Assembly: GCA_002861535.1 (NCBI GenBank)
Contig: PHFO01000009.1
Coordinates: 1 to 34,580, forward strand
Source: Cyanobacteria bacterium M5B4
GTDB taxonomy: Bacteria > Cyanobacteriota > Cyanobacteriia > Pseudanabaenales > Pseudanabaenaceae
Direction: 5' to 3'
Length of the DNA stretch: 34,580 bases
A program made the translations under genes and the position numbers. This document shows, one piece after another, positions 27,109 to 34,580 of the stretch. The notes beneath the pieces were generated by a model. The model did no database searches and had not been told where the DNA came from. It saw only the letters and a program-made list of their open reading frames with translations. The stretch's first letter is position 1. Each line of letters begins with the position of its first letter.

Positions 27109-29076
27109 ATGCCCAAGCTAGTGGGGAGGGTTTTTGCTACAGAGCAGCACCCTAGTACCCCTGATACGTTTCATTTTTGGACAGAGTGGGACTCCCCTGT
27201 CGGCATTGGCACGATCGTGCGGGTAACAATTCCCCAACCTTCCCAACGCAACTTCTACAAGGTAGCGACAGAATGGCACATCTACGGCATTGTCATTGAA
27301 GCCCAGGGCTATACTGACCTGCTATCTCCCCTCTATGACTACATTGGCTCCGATCAAAGCCCCCTCTTAGCCGACTCTGCTCCCACTAAACGCCCCGAAA
27401 TGCGTACTTTCAAGGCAGCTGTACTGCGCATGGAGCCGGAAGAGCCGATGCAACCTGTACCGATCGGACCTGTTTATTTAGCCGAAGACGAGGATGTCTT
27501 AGTTTCTCTGCGGATGGATGAGTATGTGGAAAAAGGCAGAGGCATACCGATCGGGGTTTACGTCAAAGGGGGAATGCAATCGCCCGTTTATTTGGATGCA
27601 GACTTTTTACTTGGTCCCGAAGCAGCTCACTTAAATATTACAGGAGTATCTGGTTTAGCGACTAAGACTTCTTTAGTAGAGTTTTTATTGCAAAGTATCT
27701 TCGCTCACTATTATCCCGATCGGGCAGATAAGGGCGTAGCTGCCGTTTTTTTTAATGTCAAAGGACCAGACCTATTATATTTAGACCTTCCTCCTTCAGA
27801 ATCTCTCAGCCCAGAAGAGTTAGACATCTACGCTAAGTTAAACATCCCGCCTACTCCCTTTGCCCATGTTTCTTATTATGCTACTTACAAACCTGATGGA
27901 GTGAACTTAAATACTCTGCGCACCCATCCCGATTTATTGCATAACGTCTTTCCTTTGCGTTGGGGATTGCAAGAGATTTTTGAATTTACAGCGGTCTTAT
28001 TGAATAAAGATGATGTCGATGCTAAAGCGGATGCGTTGTTATCTTTGATCGATGAAAAAGTGATCCGTCGTCCTGACATTTTTTATACAGAGGGAGTAAA
28101 GGTAACAAACTTTGCCACTCTAGAAGAGTGGTTTCAACGGGTAATTGGTTCTTTACAGGAAGCTAATCAAAAAGAATGGCATAGTCACCATTTAGCGACT
28201 ATTTACAAAGTACGCAACCGCTTAATGAACATCACTAATAGATGTAAGGGTTTAGTAGGAAATGACGATCGGGTGAGTGATTTACCCTGGGGCAAGTTTC
28301 AAAAGAATCATATTTATGTGATTGATGTAGCTAATTTAGAACCTACAGCCCAGGATTTGATCTTTACCCGCACGGTGAGCAAGATTCGGGAATTATTAGA
28401 AATGAATGCCCTGGGCGTAGAACGGGTGATCATTTTTGTCGATGAGTTAAACAAATATGCGGGTACTGATACAGGGGATACCTATTTAAGACGCACTTTG
28501 CTAGATATTTCCGAGCGGGGGCGTTATTTAGGAGAAGTACTATTTTCAGCGCAACAATTTCGTTCCCAAGTGCACAAACGCATTGTAGGCAATTGCGGTA
28601 CGGCGCTCTACGGCAGAATGGATATGGATGAGATTTCTACCCCTGGTTACAGCAATTTATCGGCGGCAGTAAAAACTAAGTTAGCTACTCTGCCCAAGGG
28701 GGAATTGATGGTGCGTCATCCCCATTTCACGCAGCCGATATTTTTGAAGTTTCCCCGTCCTACAGTGATGCGCGGTCAGGATGGCAGAAAGCAATACCCC
28801 CCTCAACAGGAATTGTCTTTTGAGGAAACGGTAGTGTGGCGATTAAAAAAAATCGATCGTTCTCTTTCTCCCAGCAAAATTAAAGACGCGATCGCAAGTT
28901 TTACACCAGATTTAGTGCTTAAAGTTGTTAATGAAATTGAACAAAAACAGACGCCAGATGTATTAGCCTATTTACAAAATAATTTAAGAAGTGTACCGGT
29001 GCGACCTAGTGCTAGTCAGTCTAAGGTAAAAGTCTCACCGATCGTGCCTTTAGACGACCCCTATGGGATTAACTAA
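27109..29076 (+). CDS. HerA/DUF87-like ATPase
   Basis: A 655-residue P-loop ATPase. The N-terminal part (residues 1-60, LVGRVFATEQHPSTPDTFHF, VRVTIPQPSQRNFYKVA) resembles the HAS-barrel of HerA/FtsK-type translocases. The P-loop is unusual: ITGVSGLATKTSLVEFLL, with Thr instead of Gly before the Lys. Walker B is RVIIFVDELNKYA, and an ERGRYLGEVLFSAQQFRS block fits the sensor and arginine-finger region. HerA-type ATPases pump DNA or remodel complexes, often with a NurA nuclease, but no nuclease lies here. It starts 3 bp after rpmJ, is opposed by a rhodanese gene and overlaps its stop. The ATPase class is seen; its role is unknown. Confidence 0.8.
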   Translation: MPKLVGRVFATEQHPSTPDTFHFWTEWDSPVGIGTIVRVTIPQPSQRNFYKVATEWHIYGIVIEAQGYTDLLSPLYDYIGSDQSPLLADSAPTKRPEMRTFKAAVLRMEPEEPMQPVPIGPVYLAEDEDVLVSLRMDEYVEKGRGIPIGVYVKGGMQSPVYLDADFLLGPEAAHLNITGVSGLATKTSLVEFLLQSIFAHYYPDRADKGVAAVFFNVKGPDLLYLDLPPSESLSPEELDIYAKLNIPPTPFAHVSYYATYKPDGVNLNTLRTHPDLLHNVFPLRWGLQEIFEFTAVLLNKDDVDAKADALLSLIDEKVIRRPDIFYTEGVKVTNFATLEEWFQRVIGSLQEANQKEWHSHHLATIYKVRNRLMNITNRCKGLVGNDDRVSDLPWGKFQKNHIYVIDVANLEPTAQDLIFTRTVSKIRELLEMNALGVERVIIFVDELNKYAGTDTGDTYLRRTLLDISERGRYLGEVLFSAQQFRSQVHKRIVGNCGTALYGRMDMDEISTPGYSNLSAAVKTKLATLPKGELMVRHPHFTQPIFLKFPRPTVMRGQDGRKQYPPQQELSFEETVVWRLKKIDRSLSPSKIKDAIASFTPDLVLKVVNEIEQKQTPDVLAYLQNNLRSVPVRPSASQSKVKVSPIVPLDDPYGIN

Positions 29077-29414
29077 TATTTACCTACAGAAGGGTCGATT
29101 TCCAGGGCGTAGGCATGAATGCCGCCTTGGATGTTTTTCACATTAGTAAAGCCCAAATGAACTAGGACCTCGCATACCTGCGCCGATCGGATACCGTGAT
29201 GACAGAGGACGAGGGTTTCTTGATGCCGATCGAGGGTCTGGGCGATCGTGGGGTACCATGTCGCAAATTGGCTAGTGGGGAAATTTTGAAAGCCTGGCAG
29301 TCTAGCTAATTCTAATTCTTCTGGCTCTCTGACATCAATTAGTTGACAATGGGGGACTCTGAGTTTTTGCGATAACTCTTGGACAGAGATAATACCGATC
29401 GGGGAAACATTCAT
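29073..29414 (-). CDS. Single-domain rhodanese-like sulfurtransferase
   Basis: A 113-residue protein with a rhodanese fold: QLIDVREPEELELARLPG (CH2A motif), then the active-site loop LVLCHHGIRSAQ with the catalytic Cys, and NVKNIQGGIHAYALEIDP near the end. Single-domain rhodaneses pass persulfide sulfur to acceptors; the acceptor here is unknown. It overlaps the stop of the HerA-like gene by 4 bp. Confidence 0.93.
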   Translation of the reverse strand: MNVSPIGIISVQELSQKLRVPHCQLIDVREPEELELARLPGFQNFPTSQFATWYPTIAQTLDRHQETLVLCHHGIRSAQVCEVLVHLGFTNVKNIQGGIHAYALEIDPSVGKY

Positions 29415-29518
29415 TACTTTGTGTTGCCTAATTTACATATTAGGAAATTATAGTCAATAATCCGGAGGTTTTGTTGACAAATTGCCTAACTCTTGCCTTC
29501 TTTTAAGGGAGCTTAGTT

Positions 29519-29670
29519 ATGACAAAACTCAAACCATCAGAATTATCCTTAGAACTAATCAGAGCAGACTCCATTATCTTTCTGAAAAGAGAAGAGAGCA
29601 TCTTGCAAGACTAAATCAAGACATCTTTTGTAGACTGCTAGATTACTTACAGCTTTTTCCTAAATTGTTA
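29519..29670 (+). pseudogene. Decayed Rpn-family nuclease fragment
   Basis: Between the rhodanese and the DUF2256 gene, one frame reads LKPSELSLELIRADSIIFLK, matching the PIRADSVIFL core of the intact Rpn-type gene at 1-703. The next frame continues HLARLNQDIFCRLLDYLQLF, matching the expected HLEFQTxPDxxFRxLNYWxRLY segment. One frameshift and a premature stop break it, and its 3' side ends near a CT-rich palindrome at 29683-29707. The E-x-Q catalytic strand is altered (ARL), so it would not be active. It is a paralogous remnant, not a gene I expect to be expressed. Confidence 0.65.
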
Positions 29671-29682
29671 GTTATGCCCTCA

Positions 29683-29707
29683 CCCCTCTCCCAAAACGGG
29701 CGAGGGG
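29683..29707. repeat. CT-rich palindrome with one mismatch
   Basis: CCCCTCTCCC-AAAAC-GGGCGAGGGG forms a 10-position stem with one mismatch, of the same design as 5075-5097. It sits at the end of the Rpn-gene remnant, as if inserted or recombined there. Confidence 0.6.
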
Positions 29708-29710
29708 AGC

Positions 29711-30039
29711 TAGTTTTTAAGGTAAAAGCTGTATGATAACGATCGGTTTACCGAGTAGCCAGGTAGAACAATCAATAGAGTAAATTTCAATCAGATACTT
29801 GATGTTTCCTGATGGAATTGTACAGGACTTTTGCATAACAGAGAACCTATATTTTAAGGATATGACAAGGCAATAGAGAAAATTCTTATGATCGAAATAG
29901 GTAATTGGGCTAGAATAGCTTTTGGGAATTGGAGGCAGTTCGATCAGAATTACAAACTTTATCTAAACCATACGAAAGAATGAGGGTTCTTTTCCCTTGT
30001 TAAGTCTATTTGTTGTTTTTAGCAATGAGGAAATTAAGT
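29711..30039. other. Intergenic stretch without recognised features
   Basis: This 329-bp, AT-rich stretch between the Rpn-gene remnant and the DUF2256 gene shows no ORF, RNA or hairpin that I can support. Short frames are interrupted by stops. Confidence 0.5.
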
Positions 30040-30189
30040 ATGTCATTTAAGGGGAATAAGTCATCTCTGCCGCAAAAAATCTGTGTCACCTGCGGCAAAC
30101 CCTTCACCTGGCGCAAAAAGTGGCAACGTTGCTGGGATGAGGTTAAGTATTGTAGCGATCGGTGTCGTCGTCACAAACCATCAGTGTAA
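30040..30189 (+). CDS. DUF2256 zinc-ribbon-like protein
   Basis: A 49-residue protein: KICVTCGKPFTWRKKWQRCW, then DEVKYCSDRCRRHK. Four cysteines in CxxC...CxxxC spacing around an FTWRKKW core are the DUF2256 hallmark and suggest one zinc site. The function is unknown. The start ATG at 30040 is preferred over an in-frame ATG at 30025 because a GAGG motif sits about 9 bases upstream. petG follows 74 bp later on the same strand. Confidence 0.9.
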   Translation: MSFKGNKSSLPQKICVTCGKPFTWRKKWQRCWDEVKYCSDRCRRHKPSV

Positions 30190-30263
30190 AGAAATTTTAA
30201 TATGGGCTCCTGGTAACTTGGGCGTAGATTAAACTAAATTCTGGTTATTAAAATACTATTTTT

Positions 30264-30374
30264 ATGATTGAACCTATTTTGCTGGGAATTGTGATCGGTT
30301 TGATTTTCATCACCTTGGGAGGTCTATTCTTTGCGGCTTACCAACAGTATCAACGGCAGCCTATTTCTAAGTAA
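30264..30374 (+). CDS. petG: Cytochrome b6f complex subunit PetG (subunit V)
   Basis: A 36-residue membrane peptide, [20 protein letters not shown] then [16 protein letters not shown]. The MIEPxLLGIV start and the AAY-QY turn are diagnostic for PetG, required for assembly and stability of the b6f complex. The usual GLIPVTL stretch reads GLIFITL here. rpsF follows 78 bp later. Confidence 0.93.
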   Translation: MIEPILLGIVIGLIFITLGGLFFAAYQQYQRQPISK

Positions 30375-30442
30375 TCTTGCCATCGCTCCCTATTGGGTGT
30401 AACATAGTGAATCCTTGCTTTGTCGAAAGCCATTAGTCCATA

Positions 30443-30447
30443 AGGAG
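30443..30447 (+). promoter_or_regulatory. Ribosome binding site AGGAG of rpsF
   Basis: AGGAG lies 5 bases before the rpsF ATG (30453), within TAAGGAGAAG. Confidence 0.6.
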
Positions 30448-30452
30448 AAGCT

Positions 30453-30827
30453 ATGAATCGTCTGTATGAAACCATGTATATCATTCGTCCCGATGTGGCA
30501 GAGCCAGATTTGGAGATGGTGATCAATAAATATCAAGCCCTCTTACAGGAAAATCAACAGGAGGGCGATTATATCATTGTGCAAAATCGCGGTAAGCGGC
30601 GCATGGAATACAAGATCAACAAACATCGTGAAGGTATCTATGTGCAAATGAACTACAGTGGTGCGCCCACGATCGTGGCAAATTTGGAAAAAATGATGCG
30701 TTTGGATGAAATGGTATTGCGTTTTCTTACCCTCAGTCGGGATTTGAGTGACTTAGCCGATAATGAAAAACCGCCGAGTTTAGAAGTGCCCACGATCGAG
30801 CAAAATGATATTGCTGAAGTTGCCTAG
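30453..30827 (+). CDS. rpsF: Ribosomal protein bS6 (RpsF)
   Basis: A 124-residue small-subunit protein: [40 protein letters not shown] and [16 protein letters not shown] are the conserved S6 blocks. It packs with S18 on the platform of the 30S subunit. The C-terminal tail after residue 105 is acidic and variable, as usual in S6. The stop overlaps the start of mnmE by one base, so the two are translated from one message. Confidence 0.97.
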   Translation: MNRLYETMYIIRPDVAEPDLEMVINKYQALLQENQQEGDYIIVQNRGKRRMEYKINKHREGIYVQMNYSGAPTIVANLEKMMRLDEMVLRFLTLSRDLSDLADNEKPPSLEVPTIEQNDIAEVA

Positions 30828-32170
30828 TGAATGACACGATCGTTGCTATTGTCACTGCTCTGGGGAGTGTAGGCATAGTACGGTTATCTGGTGCCCGATC
30901 GTTAGCAATTGCCCAGAAGTTATTTCGCACCAAGTCTTCCTGGGAGAGTCATCGCGTGTTGTACGGTCGGGTAGTTGAACCCCAATCCGATCGGGTAGTG
31001 GATGAAGCGCTTGTTTTATTTATGGCTAGTCCCAGGTCCTACACAACGGAAGATGTGGTGGAATTTCAATGCCACGGCGGCATGGTGGTTGGGCAACAGA
31101 TTTTGCAGTTATGTATTAAGGAGGGAGCGCGGTTAGCTAACCCAGGGGAATTTACCCTGCGAGCTTTTTTGCATGGCAGGATTGATCTGGCGCAGGCGGA
31201 GAGTATCAAGGATTTAGTGGGAGCCCAGTCTGCCCATGGGGTACAGTTGGCATTGGCAGGTCTACAAGGCAAGTTGTCCCATTCCTTAAGGGAATTGCGG
31301 GCAGATTGTTTAGACATTTTGACGGAAATCGAGGCAAGGATTGATTTTGAAGATGATCTTCCGCCCTTATCTGTAGAACAAATTCGTGGGAAGTTGACCA
31401 CCCTTAGACAAAAAGCCCTCGTTTATCTGGCAACGAAAGAGAGAGGGGAACTGATTCGATCGGGTTTGAAAGTAGCGATCGTTGGTCGTCCTAACGTAGG
31501 CAAGTCCAGTTTGTTAAACGCCTGGAGCCGCACCGATCGGGCGATCGTGACAGATTTACCAGGCACAACTAGAGATATTGTTGATTCTCATTTAGTAGTA
31601 GAAGGTATTCCAATCACGGTGTTAGATACAGCTGGTATTAGGGAAACAGAAGATCGAATTGAGCAAATGGGCATGGAACGATCGCGCCGAGTTGCTCAGC
31701 AGGCAGATTTGGTCTTGTTGGTGATCGACAGTAACCAGGGTTGGACAGAAGCAGACCAACAAATATACGAATTAGTCAAAGATAGACCGATCGTTTTAGT
31801 TTTGAATAAAGTTGACTTGGGCATGACAGACAATCTACCACAACTAAACATCATAGCCAAAGTGCAGACCGCTGCTTCTTTACAAGAGGGTATTTTAGCT
31901 CTGGAAGAGACGATATTACGGGCAATTAACGCCAATAAAATAACAGAACAAAACCTAGATTTTGCTATCAATCAAAGACAAGCCGAGTGTTTACAGCGAG
32001 TAGTAGATAGTTTGGAGCGGGTACAAGAAGCAATAAATGCTAATCTCCCTTTAGACTTTTGGACGATCGATCTCAGAGATGCTATCCGATCGGTGGGAGA
32101 AATAACCGGAGAAGAAGTAACAGAGTCTTTACTTGATCAAATCTTTAGTCGTTTTTGTATCGGTAAATAG
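30827..32170 (+). CDS. mnmE: tRNA modification GTPase MnmE (TrmE)
   Basis: A 447-residue protein starting with GTG at 30827, whose G is shared with the rpsF stop. The N-terminal tetrahydrofolate-binding domain begins [20 protein letters not shown]; the GTPase domain has [12 protein letters not shown] (G1), PGTTRDIV (G2), DTAGIRE (G3) and NKVD (G4); the protein ends with FCIGK, the C-terminal Cys needed for catalysis. With MnmG it forms the 5-carboxymethylaminomethyl group on wobble uridine of certain tRNAs. Confidence 0.98.
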   Translation: MNDTIVAIVTALGSVGIVRLSGARSLAIAQKLFRTKSSWESHRVLYGRVVEPQSDRVVDEALVLFMASPRSYTTEDVVEFQCHGGMVVGQQILQLCIKEGARLANPGEFTLRAFLHGRIDLAQAESIKDLVGAQSAHGVQLALAGLQGKLSHSLRELRADCLDILTEIEARIDFEDDLPPLSVEQIRGKLTTLRQKALVYLATKERGELIRSGLKVAIVGRPNVGKSSLLNAWSRTDRAIVTDLPGTTRDIVDSHLVVEGIPITVLDTAGIRETEDRIEQMGMERSRRVAQQADLVLLVIDSNQGWTEADQQIYELVKDRPIVLVLNKVDLGMTDNLPQLNIIAKVQTAASLQEGILALEETILRAINANKITEQNLDFAINQRQAECLQRVVDSLERVQEAINANLPLDFWTIDLRDAIRSVGEITGEEVTESLLDQIFSRFCIGK

Positions 32171-32210
32171 ACAAATCAACTTGTGCTCTCTCATATTTAG
32201 GAGAGAAAGG

Positions 32211-32831
32211 CTAGGTAAGTCCTGTTGTCAATTGTCCACGAAATCCCGTAAAAATCCTGGTGCCGTCTTTAAGAATATGAATTTCTAACTGATCGCTCGC
32301 CCAATCCAACCGATCGCGATAGAGAGGATTAAAGACATGAACTTGTTGATTTTTAGAAGACACGAGAGAAGAAGAATCGTTAATAGCTAAGGAGGCGACA
32401 TAGGGACCATCTACTAAAATATCTAGTTGTTCTAACAACTGTCTTGCCCCCTTTGGTGCCTGAGAAGACTGCAATTCTGCCAGAGTAAAACCGCTAAAGG
32501 ACATCACCCCCAATCCCGCAGAATGCAACCGCTGAGCTAGTTCTGCCAATTCCGGCGCTTGCCAAAATGGTTCCCCGCCAGAAAAAGTTACACCTTCATT
32601 TTCTGGTTCTGCCACAATTCGGTTATAGATTTCATCGATAGAAATTAACTGATTGATCGCAAAAGACCAAGATTGAGGATTAAAACACTGGGGGCAGGCA
32701 CGACGGCAACCCTGTAACCAAACTACTGCCCTCACCCCTGGTCCATTCACCTGAGAACGATCGACATAGCCCATAATGTTAAGAAAACCAGGAGGTATCT
32801 CCATCTCATGTTGTTTTTCGTCCTTGACCAT
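32211..32831 (-). CDS. Radical SAM 4Fe-4S protein, NrdG/PFL-activase-like
   Basis: A 206-residue protein with the radical SAM cluster CRRACPQC (CxxxCxxC) near residue 42, preceded by PGVRAVVWLQGC. The GGEPFWQAPELAELAQRL block contacts SAM. It resembles activating enzymes of glycyl-radical enzymes such as anaerobic ribonucleotide reductase (NrdG); cyanobacteria have several such proteins of unknown partner. No glycyl-radical enzyme lies beside it, so the substrate is unknown. AGGAG at 32838-32842 supports the ATG at 32831. Confidence 0.85.
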   Translation of the reverse strand: MVKDEKQHEMEIPPGFLNIMGYVDRSQVNGPGVRAVVWLQGCRRACPQCFNPQSWSFAINQLISIDEIYNRIVAEPENEGVTFSGGEPFWQAPELAELAQRLHSAGLGVMSFSGFTLAELQSSQAPKGARQLLEQLDILVDGPYVASLAINDSSSLVSSKNQQVHVFNPLYRDRLDWASDQLEIHILKDGTRIFTGFRGQLTTGLT

Positions 32832-32837
32832 TATGCT

Positions 32838-32842
32838 CTCCT
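32838..32842 (-). promoter_or_regulatory. Ribosome binding site AGGAG of the radical SAM gene
   Basis: AGGAG lies 6 bases before the ATG at 32831 on the minus strand and supports that start over a later ATG. Confidence 0.6.
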
Positions 32843-32964
32843 AAACTATCTTTCTTTTTATGTTAACCAAGACTCAATTGGCGCCAAGAAAAAAACAAAA
32901 AACTTAACCTAAGTTCCTAGTGAACATAGCTTGAGAGAATGCCATACTATCCCCCCAGTCCTGA

Positions 32965-33151
32965 CTACATTCCAAGGTAACAGTAGTCCCTAAACTATGA
33001 GCTAGACAGAGTTCAGCCATAAAAGTTTTCAATAAAATTAGTTGTTCGATAGTACATCCACCATCCTTGTTGCTTTGATCGGATTAAGTCGGCATCTTTA
33101 AGAACTTTGAAATGGAAAGACAACCTAGATTGACTGGTGTGCAACCGATCG
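32965..33151 (-). pseudogene. Truncated copy of the arsR-type regulator gene
   Basis: Nucleotides 32965-33151 closely match 34348-34545 (the ArsR gene at the right edge), for example through AGTCGGCATCTTTAAGAACT and the CAACCTAGATTGACTGG stretch. Relative to that copy a stretch of about 11 bases near TTAGTTGTTCGATAGTAC is deleted, and homology stops after CAACCGATCG, so the N-terminal part with the CVC site is missing. No intact frame remains. It is in the same orientation as the intact copy and lies upstream of the frameshifted membrane-protein gene. Confidence 0.8.
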
Positions 33152-33271
33152 ATGGTGTTTAAGAATACACATTATTTTATATTACTATATCATTTATTTC
33201 TTGGTCAATTGATTTACAGATGATGACCATTTATGTTAACGTAAAATACAAGTATCAGATAGGTAGTAAGT

Positions 33272-34183
33272 ATGGCAAATCTAACGATCGAGCAATCTTC
33301 TGAGTATATCCTTGTTATGTCTACCTGCAGACTTAAGACATTAGTTATCATGGGCATATTGTCAGCATTTCTAACACACCTAATTCCTGCAGCTTTTTTG
33401 CCTGGGTGGGTTTCAATGTATATTACCAATACCTAAGTGAACAATCTAATCAGGGTTATTTATATGAGATGAGCTGTGAAAGACTAGAAAAGAACTTTGT
33501 TAACTGCAAGCTAGAGCAAACAGACATAGAAGGCAAAAAATAACTGTTTTTTCGGCACCAATTAAAAGTGCTACCTATGCAGTTGTAACTACTGACGTCT
33601 ATACTTGTAGTGTTTCCCTAGTCAAAAGAGATGGAAATCGGCTCAACAACCTTGAGCTTTTTACAAATGTAGAGGTCTCCGATAAATGTCCTCAAGCTAA
33701 AGCAGTAGTCGATCAAATTAACCGATATATTTTGGGAGACGGCAATAAGCCCCTCTCTTGGCGGAGAGATCAAAGAGTAGGAGATTTGACTAAAGACTTT
33801 ATTAAAGACCCTGAAGTAAGACTATATGCTACTATTATTGGGGGCTTTTACGGTTTATTTTCCATCCCTGGGGTGATTGGGACTATTTTTGCAAGTAAAG
33901 AGGAGTTTTGGAAGTTCAACACCCGATCGGGCAGGTTTACCATCAAGCAATTTCTCTTTTAGGTCGATCGGAACATAACTTCTCCTTGAATTTGATACAA
34001 GAGATTGTAATTAAGCTCCAATATGCTAACAACCCTGTGAGTATTACGGTGAAAGATTTAACCAAGGATAGGAATAAGAATTATGAAATGCAGTTTAGAA
34101 CTAGTGAAGAGCAAAGAAAAGTAGCTAATTTCTTGGAAAATGCTACAGGATTAGAAGCAAGAGAGATTGTGAATGATGATTAG
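33272..34183 (+). pseudogene. Conserved-looking membrane protein of unknown function, three frame breaks
   Basis: Four consecutive frames make one protein of about 304 residues. Frame A starts MANLTIEQSSEYILVMSTCR with a membrane helix to about residue 50; after a T6 run (33394-33399) frame B reads GFNVYYQYLSEQ and YEMSCERLEKNFVNCKLEQT; after an A6 run (33535-33540) frame C reads ITVFSAPIKSATYAVV through SWRRDQRVGDLTKDFIKDPE and a second helix (IIGGFYGLFSIPGVIGTIFA); after GGG at 33930-33932 frame D reads QVYHQAISLLG to the end. Each break fits one missing base. I do not recognise the family; the layout (two membrane helices flanking a soluble domain) is visible. It lies between the two arsR-related sequences. 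Confidence 0.6.
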
Positions 34184-34337
34184 CATCTCCTGTAAAACAT
34201 CAGGATGTTAGACATAATTGCCCTTCTCCCGTTCCCTCGTCAAACTGGGGGGTAAAGGGTTACGCGATAGGAGAGAATAGGGATTAGAAAGAAGTTTTAG
34301 CATTTCCAATTGAGAAGCAACGCCGGAATGACTCTTA

Positions 34338-34580
34338 TCAATCTTGTCTACATTCCGATGCAGCAGTAGTTGTTAAACTGTGAGTCAAACGGAGATCAGC
34401 TATAAAAGTTTCTAGTAAAATTAGTTGCTGGGGATGGAGGCGATAGTACATCCAGCGTCCTTGTTGCCTCGATCGGATTAAGTCGGCATCTTTAAGAACT
34501 TTGAGATGGAAAGACAACCTAGATTGACTGGTGTGCAACCGATCGCAGAGATCACAGACACACAACTCGTGAGACTGCAA
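34338..34580 (-). CDS. ArsR/SmtB-family transcriptional regulator, N-terminus beyond window
   Basis: The C-terminal 80 residues of an ArsR-type winged-helix repressor: ELCVCDLCDRL is the alpha-3 As(III)/metal site (CxC), followed by the recognition helix SQSRLSFHLKVLKDADLIRS and wing RQQGRWMYYRLHP. The upstream portion lies outside the window, so the start is unknown. These proteins leave DNA when arsenite or other thiophilic metals bind. The CVCDLC arrangement fits ArsR better than SmtB. The regulated genes are outside the window. Confidence 0.85.
   Translation of the reverse strand: MQSHELCVCDLCDRLHTSQSRLSFHLKVLKDADLIRSRQQGRWMYYRLHPQQLILLETFIADLRLTHSLTTTAASECRQD

Noticed and set aside
29482-29736. 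An 84-codon plus-strand frame
   Set aside because: Its middle is better explained as one frame of a decayed Rpn-family gene, and its end runs through a CT-rich palindrome.
33214-33429. A 71-codon minus-strand frame
   Set aside because: It is antisense to the N-terminus of the membrane protein gene and matches no family.
1-34580. tRNA genes, rRNA genes and CRISPR arrays
   Set aside because: I found no cloverleaf-like segments, ribosomal sequences or regularly spaced direct repeats.

Overview
The window comes from a cyanobacterium. It carries pebA-type bilin reductase, the small cytochrome b6f subunits PetM and PetG, a GUN4-domain protein, a CruA/CruP-type lycopene cyclase, the HmpF pilus taxis protein, an iron-uptake porin with an SLH domain and several cyanobacterial DUF families (DUF1614, DUF1830, DUF2256). 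The hexamer CGATCG, the core of the cyanobacterial HIP1 repeat, recurs throughout coding DNA. The species cannot be named from this sequence; a bilin reductase of the PebA type suggests that the lineage makes phycoerythrobilin.

Layout. 1-1460: a truncated Rpn-family nuclease gene and pebA, both minus. 1700-5007: a secreted phosphodiester-glycosidase-like protein, a ChaB-fusion membrane protein and a DUF1614 membrane protein, all plus. 5232-10139: an aspartate-type aminotransferase, petM on the opposite strand overlapping its tail, an NTF2-like secreted protein, argB, a prohibitin and a DppC-type permease. 10150-13277: hmpF and glcD. 13367-15118: an ABC half-transporter, minus. 15225-18675: glgA and a lycopene-cyclase-like flavoprotein. 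18739-22073: cimA and an iron-uptake porin, minus. 22299-26113: a degenerate RNB-family protein, a short GUN4-domain protein and an Hpt-domain protein. 26110-29414: DUF1830, pentapeptide-repeat, rpmJ (L36 type B), a HerA-like ATPase and a rhodanese. 29415-34580: a relic of the Rpn gene, DUF2256, petG, rpsF, mnmE, a radical SAM activase, a broken copy of arsR, a frameshifted membrane protein and the C-terminal part of arsR.

Most genes are ordinary photosynthetic housekeeping: pigments (pebA, CruA/CruP), electron transport (petM, petG), carbon storage and photorespiration (glgA, glcD), amino acid synthesis (argB, cimA, aminotransferase), translation and tRNA modification (rpmJ, rpsF, mnmE), and motility or signalling (hmpF, Hpt).

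The strongest window-wide signal is technical or genetic: eight genes contain ten reading-frame breaks. Nine fit one missing base, mostly where a 7-base A or T run seems to have become 6, and the tenth (glcD) fits two missing bases or one extra. Restoring the frame gives full-length proteins of normal size, so sequencing or assembly error is the simplest reading. The most interesting biological signals are the RNB protein that has lost its catalytic residues, the short GUN4 plus Hpt gene pair, the paralogous relics of the Rpn and arsR genes, and tiny genes (petM, petG, rpmJ, DUF2256) that are easily missed.
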